NCBI GenBank assembly: GCA_964019135.1
Contig: CAXHSH010000451.1
Coordinates: forward strand, 62,001-126,000
Length of the DNA: 64,000 bases
Source: Arenicola marina
Taxonomy: Eukaryota; Annelida; Polychaeta; Arenicolidae
Direction of reading: 5' to 3'
The position numbers and the translations under genes are program-made. Below the pieces are notes generated by a model. The model made no database searches. It had not been told where the DNA came from and worked only from the letters and a program-made list of their open reading frames with translations. Every line of letters begins with the position of its first letter. Positions within the stretch are counted from its first letter, which is position 1. Of the stretch, positions 9,396 through 19,849 are shown in pieces.

Positions 9396-10685
9396 CTACG
9401 ATATGGGTGGCGTATCTGCCTTGTGTTTTCTTTTGTCCCTTCCCCTTTCTTGTGGGTCTGTCTCCATTTCCTCATCGTCCTCCTCCTCTAGTTGCGAGTA
9501 TTTGTTATGTACTTTGATGGGATCCGTTGATCCCTTGGGTGGTCGGTTTAGTTTTGCTGGTTTCGATTTGTTCAGTTTGTGGGTGGTGGGTTTTGGAGTG
9601 GATTTTGTAGGAGGTTTCTTTGCAGGTGTCTTTGTTTGAATTTCTATCATGGGCTCTGTCTGGCTGGATGTTCCTGTCTCCTCTGGGGTTTCTGTTGTAA
9701 TTGTGAATTCTGCATCTGGTGGCCAAGAATAAACAGTGTTTATCCCTATGGAAACCATGTTTGGTTTTGGTGTTGTTTCATTGGATTTGGTTTGGGTCGA
9801 GCCCGTCACTTCAGCGAATGTTTTGTTTCCAGTTACATTTGTAGTTTTACTTTCTATTATTTTTCTCGCTTCGGGATAGGATATGGAGTTTTTAGTTTTT
9901 ATTGTCTGTACCTCTTTTTCTTTTTGCCACATTGGACACTGTTTTGAGTATGCGTAGTGACTGCCTTTGCAGTTTACGCAGTGACTCGGTTTGCTGCAGG
10001 AGGTGTCTTCATGGCCCTCGTCGCCACAGCGAGCACAGGTGACTTGCCTCCTGCAGTTGTTCTTTCCGTGGCCGAAGCGTTGGCATTGGAAACAGCGTAG
10101 TGGGTTTGGTATATAGATGTCGACTGGTACACGAAGGTATCCAGCTTTTATTGTTGTAGGAGGGATGTGGGATGCAAATGTGAGAATTATAGTATTTGTT
10201 GGAATTCTTTCTCCATTTTTCGTGATTGATATCCGTTTGGCCTCCATGACATGCTGTGAGGCCAACTCGGTAACTATCTCTGTGTCAGAACACATTTGTA
10301 GGTCTCTGCACCGGATGACACCTCGGCTATTGTTGAGGGTACGGTGAGGAGTTATTGTAACTGGGATATGGAGGAGGGTCGTGGCTCGGAGGAGGTTGTC
10401 AGCATGACTCTTCCGTGTGACCTCGATGAGGAGGTCACCGGAGCGGAGTCGTTTGACATCTTTTGGTTCTCCGGCCAGACTTTGGATGGCCTTATCCAGT
10501 GCAAATGGTGACAATTTCGAAAGAGGTAAATCTGGATTTGTGGCGTGTGCCATCAAAAATCTTGAAAAATTGTCGTTTTGTTGATTTGGTTCATGTGTAG
10601 GAGAGCTTGTTCGAAGTTTCTTATTGGATCGTTCTTCTCGTGCTTTTGTTTCGGCAGGTGTGGGGTTTTTTTCTTGGGTACTCAT
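9396..10685 (-). CDS. ORF1: Gag-like nucleic-acid-binding protein with three zinc knuckles
   Basis: The open frame extends to 10805, but I prefer the ATG at 10685 (MSTQEKNPTPAE), because upstream residues look like translated leader. The protein is about 430 aa. An N-terminal polar stretch precedes an RRM-like region (IQSLAGEPKDVKRLRSGDLL and following). Three knuckles follow: CFQCQRFGHGKNNC and CARCGDEGHEDTSC fit CX2CX4HX4C, and a third, CVNCKGSHYAYSKQC, is longer. The C-terminal third is Thr/Pro/Lys-rich and ends before the ORF2 start. In related elements ORF1 packages the RNA into ribonucleoprotein particles. The frame is uninterrupted. Confidence 0.9.
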   Translation of the reverse strand: MSTQEKNPTPAETKAREERSNKKLRTSSPTHEPNQQNDNFSRFLMAHATNPDLPLSKLSPFALDKAIQSLAGEPKDVKRLRSGDLLIEVTRKSHADNLLRATTLLHIPVTITPHRTLNNSRGVIRCRDLQMCSDTEIVTELASQHVMEAKRISITKNGERIPTNTIILTFASHIPPTTIKAGYLRVPVDIYIPNPLRCFQCQRFGHGKNNCRRQVTCARCGDEGHEDTSCSKPSHCVNCKGSHYAYSKQCPMWQKEKEVQTIKTKNSISYPEARKIIESKTTNVTGNKTFAEVTGSTQTKSNETTPKPNMVSIGINTVYSWPPDAEFTITTETPEETGTSSQTEPMIEIQTKTPAKKPPTKSTPKPTTHKLNKSKPAKLNRPPKGSTDPIKVHNKYSQLEEEDDEEMETDPQERGRDKRKHKADTPPIS

Positions 10686-11244
10686 GTTGGGTTTAAATAT
10701 TTCACCGTCCGTGGTCCCCACCCACCTCGGAGCCCTCTCGGGACACTGATTCGGTGCGGTACTCCAGCACCCAGTGCCAAGGATACACAGACGGTATACT
10801 CGCATAACAAATACTTATTCTTCTGTTGGAAAAAAAGAGGTATTTGCCACTTGATTAGCCCAAGCCACCGTCCTAACAGGATCTTGTTCAGAGCAACTGA
10901 AATATGAGGTGTCTCAAAAGACTCATTGCATACGGTTGTATGAATAATAGGGTGAAAATGTTCTTGATATGATGTTGTTGAACAAGAATCCTTGGACTTG
11001 TCGTGACGAGCCGATTGATCAGACCGGGCCAAATCTGACCTCCCGTCTAGGAGAAATAAGGGTCAAACTGGTATCTTGCAGAAACAGAGTTTCCACTCAA
11101 CCAGCAGAGTCCCGTCTTCCTCCGACACGGGTTGCGAACCACGGCATACGGTTCGCCTCCATTTAGTCGCCTCTTACGACATGCAGATGTTAAACATGGA
11201 GGTGCATCGGGCCTATTCTACTTTCCCCCGAACCCGCAGGGGGC
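10686..11244 (-). promoter_or_regulatory. 5' untranslated/internal promoter region of the non-LTR element
   Basis: The element starts GCCCCCTGCGGGTTCGGGGG on the minus strand and contains GTCGTAAGAGGCGACTAAA. This tract recurs at the 5' end of several invertebrate non-LTR elements as I remember them. An internal promoter is expected here but no specific box can be proven. Confidence 0.55.
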
Positions 11245-11468
11245 CTAGTGAGCGACAGCGGAGTTATAATTCTAGAGGTCATCGTACGCTAATCTCTCTA
11301 CTCGGTCGTTCAAAAATTGCCATTACAATGTCTTTCACGATCATTTCTCGGACACATTTAACCACGATTTCCATTTAGGGGTACCAAAGTCTTTCACAAC
11401 ACGTTCCTTTGTCGGCACGATTTTGTACAAAACCGCTTGAATAATGTATTATTTATTTAGCTATGGTT

Positions 11469-11473
<5 letters not shown>

Positions 11474-11500
<27 letters not shown>
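11474..11500. repeat. (TA)n microsatellite
   Basis: An uninterrupted TA run in the 5' region of the E1 transposase gene. Confidence 0.9.
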
Positions 11501-11505
<5 letters not shown>

Positions 11506-11654
11506 TATGTATATTTTTGTAAAATCACAGCTATTATTTTTGTTGTCATGGTAACGGCTCAACGTGCATGCTAGAAAACAGCGTAGTCTTCACTAGGAGG
11601 TCTACACGTGGTCTTTACACATGTCTGGGAAAGTAGCGTGGTCTTCCATGTAAC

Positions 11655-14600
11655 ATGTCTGAGAAAGTGTGCGTCGTCTGCTCAGACGAGTTTGAGAGAC
11701 AGGCTACTGGCTACGGATTTTCTAAGTATGCAAAAGGACAATTCCCCAGTACCGTACATTTAAGAGACATAACAGAAATGTCTATTTATGAGACACTGAT
11801 CGGAAGCTAATGTTGATTCCTGATTCTGCTTCCACATGCCAATGATCGTATCTGATGAAATGTTTTCTACATCTAATACACCCCGCCCAATGCAAAAACT
11901 CGATTCTAAAATCGTATAAGCTTACTATGTATATCTACGGGTATAACTATGTTGTATTTACAAATTTGTGTGTGCCACTGTGTAGTGAGTGAAAGTTGCA
12001 TGTCGAGCTTTATCCGCCAAATCTAACCCCAGGCAACGTACAATAAGCAGAAAATCTATCAATTAAGAATCCTACTACTCATCGCCGTTTCGACTGTGAT
12101 ATGTCAAAACGTGTTTATCCGGTGACACCACAGAACTCTATCGCCGCACTGTTACTTATTACCAAGCATCGCGAAGCCCAAAAATTAATGACCTTTACCA
12201 TAAACTTGAATATTTGTTTTGGCGGGAAAGAACTCTATATGTAACTTTACAAAATTGAAATGCCGTACCTTGTGTCATAGACGCAGTTCCGTCAACCCCC
12301 CCCCCCCACCCCCCACACACACAAGTGATGACACCCTTCGCCAAGCCTCCCATCCCTTGCGATCAGTCGCAGTTTCTACACAGCTTGACATTGGTTCATT
12401 AGCATTTTAATCAATTTATTTGTTTTGCCCCTTGCGCGACTGAAACCTCTCATGTGACTTTTGTCTCATTTGACAATTCGGATGCACAAGAAGACTGTTA
12501 CGTGTGTCAGCTAGTGCCCGCCCATCCACCTCGCTATCCGCCCTGTGCACGTTAGATAACACCAATCCACTTAATTCACCCTCCGCTCCTACCCCTGACA
12601 TTTTTACATGGGAAATCCGCGGGGAGTTTCCATAGCTCAGTTGATCAATAGGTCCCAGGTTTGACAATGCGCTCCGGGCACCTGCTCTACTGGCTTCCTC
12701 AATCTCTCATCTGTGTCAATCGTCTCGCGAGGCTCCTTGGCCGTCGTATTTCTGAAAATGGGCCCAGCCAAAACAATAATTCTATCTGCCATGTCTTTCT
12801 TCCCAAAGAGTAGAGGGTTACCCCCGAGGACATGGATCTACTCTCCCTTCCTTCTCTCACTGACGCGATATGACCAAAAGTGGTTAAAGCGTCCTGAATA
12901 ACAAACCCACCAACCAATTATGCTATCAAATCCCTTGGGGGGGGGGGGGGGGGGGGAGGAGGGGCACTACCTATATTGAGGTATGTACATATGTGCCGCC
13001 CAAATGTTAGGTATATACATATTTGCCGCCAAATTGATCTTTTTTTCGCGGGCGCAAAAAGCCCCAGAAAGCTACAATTCCTATAAAATCCCATGATAAA
13101 CCTCCACATAATTGGCCACGACTGTCAGTGTCTGTTTTGTTTTGATGACCACAAAAATCTCCCAACTTTCTCGCGCTCCATATACCCTCAATGTCCTGGG
13201 CAGCACACTCCCACCGCTGTAGTATTGTAGTGCCCCCCCCCCCCCCCTCGCGGGCATCGCCTCTCCCATATATACCCAATTTATCAGATACAGATTGATA
13301 ATGCCACCCATATTACCATCTTGTTCATTTCAATGCGATGATACTTCTTATTCTATTTAAGTACAATCTATCAATTAAATAGCTCCAAAATGCAATTAAA
13401 TATAACCAACGTTACATAGCTTTACCAATCCACTTGACATTTTTACATGTTATATCGCGCTGGCCTGTAGATCAACAGGTCCCAGCTTTGACAATGCGCT
13501 CCGGGCACCTGCTCTACTGGCTTCCTCAATCTCTCATCTGTGTCAATCGTCTCGCGAGGCTCCTTGGCCGTCGTATTTCTGAAAATGGGCCCAGCAAAAA
13601 CAATAATTCTATCTGCCATGTCTTTCTTCCCAAAGAGTAGAGGGTTACCCCCGAGGACATGGATCTACTCTCCCTTCCTTCTCTCACTGACGCGATATGA
13701 CCAAAAGTGGTTAAAGCGTCCTGAATAACAAACCCACCAACCAATTATGCTATCAAATCCCTTGGGGGGGGGGGGGGGGGGGGGAGGAGGGGCACTACCT
13801 ATATTGAGGTATGTACATATGTGCCGCCCAAATGTTAGGTATATACATATTTGCCGCCAAATTGATCTTTTTTTCGCGGGCGCAAAAAGCCCCAGAAAGC
13901 TACAATTCCTATAAAATCCCATGATAAACCTCCACATAATTGGCCACGACTGTCAGTGTCTGTTTTGTTTTGATGACCACAAAAATCTCCCAACTTTCTC
14001 GCGCTCCATATACCCTCAATGTCCTGGGCAGCACACTCCCACCGCTGTAGTATTGTAGTGCCCCCCCCCCCCTCGCGGGCATCGCCTCTCCCATATATAC
14101 CCAATTTATCAGATACAGATTGATAATGCCACCCATATTACCATCTTGTTCATTTCAATGCGATGATACTTCTTATTCTATTTAAGTACAATCTATCAAT
14201 TAAATAGCTCCAAAATGCAATTAAATATAACCAACGTTACATAGCTTTACCAATCCACTTGACATTTTTACATGTTATATCGCGCTGGCCTGTAGATCAA
14301 CAGGTCCCAGCTTTGACAATGCGCTCCGGGCACCTGCTCTACTGGCTTCCTCAATCTCTCATCTGTGTCAATCGTCTCGCGAGGCTCCTTGGCCGTCGTA
14401 TTTCTGAAAATGGGCCCAGCAACAACAATCATTCTATCTGCTTTCTTCGCAAAGAGTAGAGGGTTACCCCCGAGGACATCGCTCTGCTCTCCCTTCCTTC
14501 TCTCATTGACGCGATATGACCAAAAGTGGTTAAAGCGTCCTGAATAACAAACCAACCAACTAATCATTCTATCAAAACACTTGGGGGGCACTACCTATAT

Positions 14601-17600
14601 TGAGGTGTGTACATATGCCCCCCCAAATGTTAGGTATATACATATATGCCGCCCAATTGACATTTTTTGCTAGCTACAATGTCTATAAAATTCCAACTGT
14701 CAGTGTCTGTTTTGATTTCCTGCATTTTCGACCAATTTTTTTTCTCAATGACCACAAAATCTCCCGACTTTCTCTGGCTCTCGATATACCCTCAATGGCC
14801 TGAGCAGCACACTCCCACCACTATAGTAATGCAGTGCCCCCCTCGCACCCCCCTGGGCATCGCCCCTACCATATATACCCATTTTATCCCATACAAATCG
14901 ATAATGCCTCCCATATTACCATTTTGTTCATTTCAATGCTATCATACTTCTTATTCTATTTAAGTACAATATATCAATGAAAAGGCTCCCAAATGCAATT
15001 AAATATAACCAATATGCCGATACCTCTTATTTTCACAATCTTGCCTCCGCTATCCCAATCCCACCTTATCCTGTCAAAGGCTAATTATCGGTTTTGCTTG
15101 TTACCTTACAGATACAAGCTACTGTCCTTGACATCGCCGTTTACTGCGCGGCGTGTCTTCCCCCAAGTCTCCCCCTCCCCAAAGAGTTTCATCTGTTTGT
15201 CTTGTTCACGGCATCTGTCTAAATCTACGGTCCGTGTCAAAAAGAACTCAAAGGCGCGACGCAGCTGGCCGGGTCCTAGACCTGCTTCCCTCAAGCGCGA
15301 ATCAACGCCGGCTGGGACACCGCAAAGTGAGAAGCGTAGTGACAATAAGGCCACGCCGCAGAATCTTGACTACAAGGTAAAACCCCATGAAAGACGTTTG
15401 CCTGGCGAGGAGAAGGAGGAATCAGATGAAGAGGATGATGAAGTTCACTCTGAGATCGAAGCGAATGATAAGGAGGACCAAGAGAATGAAGAGGAGGACC
15501 AAGAGGAGGACCAAGAGAATGAAGAGGCGGACCAAGGGGAGGACCAAGAGAATGAAGAGGAGGACGAAAATGAGGAAGAGGAAGGTGGAACGGAAGATGA
15601 GGATGGAGATGAAGATGATGAGGACGGTGACGATTCTTGGGAAAGTGAAGAAGATGACAATACGGAAGAATCTGGCACAGATGGAGAACTAGATGAGGAT
15701 GAAGACGATGCTGAAGATGAATTGGAACGGGTGGCAGAAGAGGCGGACGCTGGAGGCTGGCGGGCAGATCTCGCACAAGTATCTCGCTATCTGACACAGC
15801 ATCAGTACAAGAAGGGCTTTCGGCTACTGTGGAGGATGTCGCGAGGTGCGAGGAAGGCAATGACAGAGGTTGTCGGTGACAACATCAAGAAGGAACTGCG
15901 GGTGTCTACTTCGCCTCGAGGGAAGCGCCTAACCCTCCTGTCCCAGCCTTTGACCCTCCAAGCCCTCAAGGAATTCTCCTGGCAGACGCTCATTGAAGAA
16001 GCCAAAGAAACCCTCCCGATCACGATGGCAACGCTGGCACACCTCGTGGCATCAGGGCAGCAGCTACGGCAAACAACCGTCGTGGGTCCGACACACCATA
16101 AGCGGTAAGTTACTCACGTATTAAAATGGTGCCTTATGAAAATGTTAACTCGAGACTACTCACCTGTTTCTATGTCTAACAACTGCTAAACGCAGTCAAG
16201 TTGTGTTATTTGTAGGGGGTAAAAAATATGATTTAAATGTTTGCGACAAACGTTGTAACAACGTTGTCCAGATGCTAACTTGGAGATGACGTCATACCAA
16301 ACCTAAACGCAATGAACGTTGTGTGTTTGATGTGATTGCTGCTTCTTGGATTATACGATCAATTACTTTGCATGGACCTTACCAAATGTATGTCTCTTGG
16401 TCCAGAGCGATGACCGCTGAGGAAGCTGGCGCGGCCCACCAAAGACACCTTGGTAGTTTACTGGCCGTCGTGCTATACAAGTTTCGCCCGAAATTGTATA
16501 AGTTCATGGCGTCAGCTACCGGGGTGGAACTGTGGCGGCAAGGCTGCACACAGAAGACCTTCAAGCTACTGCAAGCCTTTGGGGTCAGCCAATCTGCCTG
16601 TGCGGCCAGAGACTGTGTGGATAGGCTGGCTGGCGACTACGACTCCGCGGCCCACGAAATGCGGCAAGCAATAGAAGTAAGTTAATGCAGTCTCATAACA
16701 ACACAACATAATACGAACATGTCAGTAAAAAATATATTGTTCACACATATGAGTAGTTTAGAGTTTGGAGTTAAGATTAAGATTCTTCAGCAATTTATTC
16801 CATAATGACTTCAAGTTTCATGAAAATAACGTGCAGGTCTCCTTAACATAATAACGTCGTATATTGTATTCATACTGTAGGCAGGGCCGCAAGCCGTAAG
16901 ATGACTATAGATTGGAGTTGAGATTAACGTACGTCATCAATTGATCATATAATTACTTAAAGTCACACGCAAATGACATCCGTGTTTAACACCAATAACG
17001 TCATACATTTTGTCCATATTGCAGGCACCACACGACGTCAGACGGCGCTTACACTATTTGGACGGCGAGCTGTCATACAGTCTTGGCTGGGACAATGTGC
17101 AGCTGGCCGTTCATAGGAAGCACCAGTCGCGACTCAACGGCAACCAGTTCCTCATGTGGGCCATGGCGTTCGCGGTGCAGCACCGAGTTCCCTCTCTGGG
17201 CATCGACGCCGAGGACACAGTTGACGCCGCTGACATGTCTCCTGCGGTGTTCTTGCCACAGGACGCCGATTGGCAGGTACTGCGCCAGCGATGCGTCATC
17301 ATCGTCCAGAGGATACTTGTGACGTACATGGAATTCTTCAAGGACTTGGCCGAGGACGTCACGTGGCATGTCCCTCACAGGGAATCGTTGGCGATGAGTC
17401 GCAAGTCTTGTGTTGTCAATCTTGGCGTTGTGGAGGCCAACCCTGCGTCCACAGCGGGTGTCCTTGACATCATGGACAAGCTCATGGACTACGTGCCGAC
17501 ATTCCCTAATGGACGCGTCCACGCTCTTCCCTGTAACGGGGACCAGCTGAGCATCGAGCGGATGACGTCTGCAAAGCAAGCGCGGGTCATCTGCGAAACT

Positions 17601-19846
17601 CCACGTGACAGGCTGGAAGGACTGGTACCCACGCCCCAAGAGTTCCACAAGGAGGGTATACTGCTGCAAGACACCATGACCAAACTCTTTGACGGACGAA
17701 GCGCGGGAGATGCTGGCACCCTGTTCAATCTCAAGGACAGGTTCAACCACCGCTCGCTGTCAAGCCAGGTCATGGCCAACTTTCAGCATGTGTGGGACTT
17801 CTTGCGCTTCTCGACACACAGCTTCATCGTCCTCTTGGCCATGCAGCTGACCGAAATGGAGACGCTTGAGTCCGTTCCTCGCGGCTCCGCGGACGTGGAC
17901 AAGGCGGCGTTCCTGGATGCAGTTGCAGAGCGGGTGGTAGAGGCCGTCTGGTGTGCGCCGCCTGCCTCCTCAGTTCGTCGGGTGACGCAGCAGTATGAGT
18001 ACTGCAACTGCGGAGAAGGTATGTAAGAAACGGTCAGCTCTTAATGATAACTGTTTTAAACCGTTGTTGTATGTATCGAGGCGCATACTTAAATTTGTAG
18101 ACGAGGGGGGTGGGGGCGGGGCCATTAAAAGGCCGGCCCAAAAATGTCAAATGGGTGGTGGGGGGCGGACCCGTCCCCGGCCCCCTGCATCCGTGCATGG
18201 CTAAATTCCGCCTTAGATATGAAAAGAAGCTAGAGTACTGATTTATTTCTCTTAATCGCTGTAAGTTTTGATTCTTATTTCGCACTGTAAATGACATTAA
18301 AATGTATTTTCTTATCACATGCACATCCAGACAAAGACGAACCAATGGTGCAGTGCTGTAACAGCGGCTGCCCAGGTTCCTGGCACCACTTCTCCTGTGT
18401 GGAACCTCCCATTCAGCAAGAGCCAGTGGGCGACTGGTTTTGCTCCGACACCTGCCGTACTGCAGACGGCTACATCTACTGCAGCTGTCGAAAGCGAAGG
18501 GGCCGGAGCGACATGGCTATGGTCACCTGCGCTCGGGCGGGTGAATGCCAGGGGTTTGAGCGCTACCATCGCGAGTGCCTTCTCGCCCGACCTGCGTATG
18601 ATGATGGTGAGTAAACTAGATTTACCTCTGTGGGTTTTAAAGAGTGACATAATTATATATTACGGGCAAGATACAGACCTAGGCTCCAAATAATTACCTT
18701 CGCGTAAAAAAGATTTCAGTTTCTCATGGTAAGGTCAATTGCTCAAGGAACGCTCTACTTGTTTCCTCCAAGAAATACTTAAATCTGCAATGAATGAATA
18801 CAAAAACGTTTTTTATGTTGAATACTCACAGGACAACCTTGGTTTTGCTGCGACGAATGCAAGTTTGAAGACCAGAGGGATGACGCGCGGAAGGAATACA
18901 GCCTGGAGGTGGCCTGGAGAGGGCTGTGCCACTTGGCCAACCGAGACATCGTCAGGGAAGGAGACGGTCCGGCGATGCTCTCCATGTGGCGTGTTCACCT
19001 CCTGCAATTCTGGCATGAGAGGCACCCGAAACATGTGATCGCTGCTCATCTGCTCCTCGCCAGTGAGTATCACTTATATGACCATTGAAGACTATGTATA
19101 ATTCAAGCGCAAGGGTACATTTCAGAAGTCAATGAGTTTCATTTATCACGGGGAATTCCCGAAAAGAGTTTAACAATACCTGTTCCAAGTAACATTATTT
19201 AAAACATGATTACTGTTTCGACAGACACTGGTGGAGGACTACATCCGCGTCTCCGGGAGGAGTTGACCTGGGAGCGTGTTGCCAACCTGCATGGCGGAAG
19301 CGGGTGCAACATCGGTCTGGACCTCCTGAACGAGTTCCTCAACAATGATTTCAAAGGTAAATACACACACTTAAAGATCCACTCTTAAGACATATAATAC
19401 CATCTCCATTTCCAACTTCACATCGCTTGTGTCCAAATGTGTTACAATTTCTTATTGACTTGACAGAGATGCTGAAACACTCCCGAGGCCAATACACGGA
19501 GCGACAGGTCAACCGATGTAGTCAGCTTGGTGGCGAGTTTGGCAAGTTGTTTGATGAAACCGTCGCCCGCAGCTTTGACGTCAGTCTGCAGCGTCGCCCT
19601 CCTTCCCGTACAGAGGCTTTCTGCGACGATGTCCCAGTCGCTGTGCGCGAGCTGATGCCAGAGGCACTGTTCGCTTACCTCCCAATCCCAGAGCGTTGTC
19701 ATCGGGCCTTCCCTGACTTCCAGCGAAGTACAGATCTACGTGACCCAGCACGACTTGGACAACGCCTGACAGAGCTGTCCAGAGAATACGATTTCTGGAA
19801 CCGGAGAAGAATTAGATTGGAGGCGAGACTTGCGCGACCCAACTGA
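11655..19846 (+). CDS. E1 transposase-like protein: zinc N-terminus, acidic region, DUF6589-like core, two PHD fingers (8 exons, predicted 1115 aa)
   Basis: Exons I infer: 11655-11725, 15112-16104, 16406-16676, 17025-18018, 18331-18606, 18832-19062, 19225-19356, 19467-19846. All have GT/AG borders, the phases match at every junction, and the total is 3348 nt. CVVCSDEF in exon 1 and CLSC in exon 2 make a CxxC...CxxC zinc module, perhaps TIR-binding. Residues about 123-233 are almost pure Glu/Asp. Exon 4 carries NGDQLSIERM (about residue 616), the signature I associate with DUF6589. PHD finger 1 spans about 771-818 (CNC, QCCNSGC, HHFSC, WFCSDTC) and PHD finger 2 about 824-880 (CSC, TCARAGEC, YHREC, WFCCDEC). 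The C-terminus holds LTWERVANLHGGSGCNIGLD, which is conserved in E2. PHD fingers suggest binding to histone tails, perhaps for target choice. Exon 1 is the least certain; E2 has a homologous exon with the donor at the same position. Confidence 0.78.
11992..12249. mobile_element. Palindrome-ended MITE, copy 1 (intron 1 of E1 transposase)
   Basis: It begins AAAGTTGCATGTCGAGC and ends with a diverged complement (GGCGGGAAAGAACTCTATATGTAACTTT). The interior shares CACCACAGAACTC, GCATCGCGAAGC and ATGAC-TTTACCA with the copy at 36869-37277. No clean target duplication is visible here, so it is the older or more damaged copy. Confidence 0.65.
12597..15010. repeat. ~827-bp tandem repeat, about three units (intron 1 of E1 transposase)
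   Basis: TTGACAATGCGCTCCGGGCA begins at 12661, 13488 and 14313, giving periods of 827 and 825 bp. Units 1 and 2 are nearly identical over most of their length. Unit 3 matches at its start and diverges after about 14590. Units 1 and 2 each hold a run of about 18-20 G and a run of C whose lengths vary. Small repeated ORFs here are by-products of the repeat. The array ends about 100 bp before exon 2 of the transposase. Confidence 0.9.
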
Positions 19847-19849
19847 CAC

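Larger units (their letters stand above)
5278..11244 (-). mobile_element. Full-length non-LTR retrotransposon (I/Jockey-group, two ORFs) inserted in E1
   Basis: A 5967-bp element on the minus strand flanked by the 11-bp duplication CTAGTGAGCGA (5267-5277 and 11245-11255). It ends 3' in a short tandem tail that reads GATTT repeats on the plus strand (5276-5299), instead of poly(A). It carries ORF1 (gag-like with zinc knuckles) and ORF2 (endonuclease, reverse transcriptase, RNase H). The full length, intact long ORFs and perfect duplication point to a recent insertion. It lies about 35 bp inside the left TIR of E1, antisense to the E1 transposase gene. Confidence 0.9.

Noticed and set aside
12699..14136. 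Repeated small ORFs of 60-107 codons as a gene family
   Set aside because: They recur because of the 827-bp tandem repeat, overlap on both strands, and run through poly-G tracts as poly-Pro or poly-Gly.
15291..15860. 189-codon minus-strand ORF opposite the acidic tract
   Set aside because: It is the antisense of the GAG/GAT-rich transposase exon 2; the His/Leu/Pro-rich product is an artefact.
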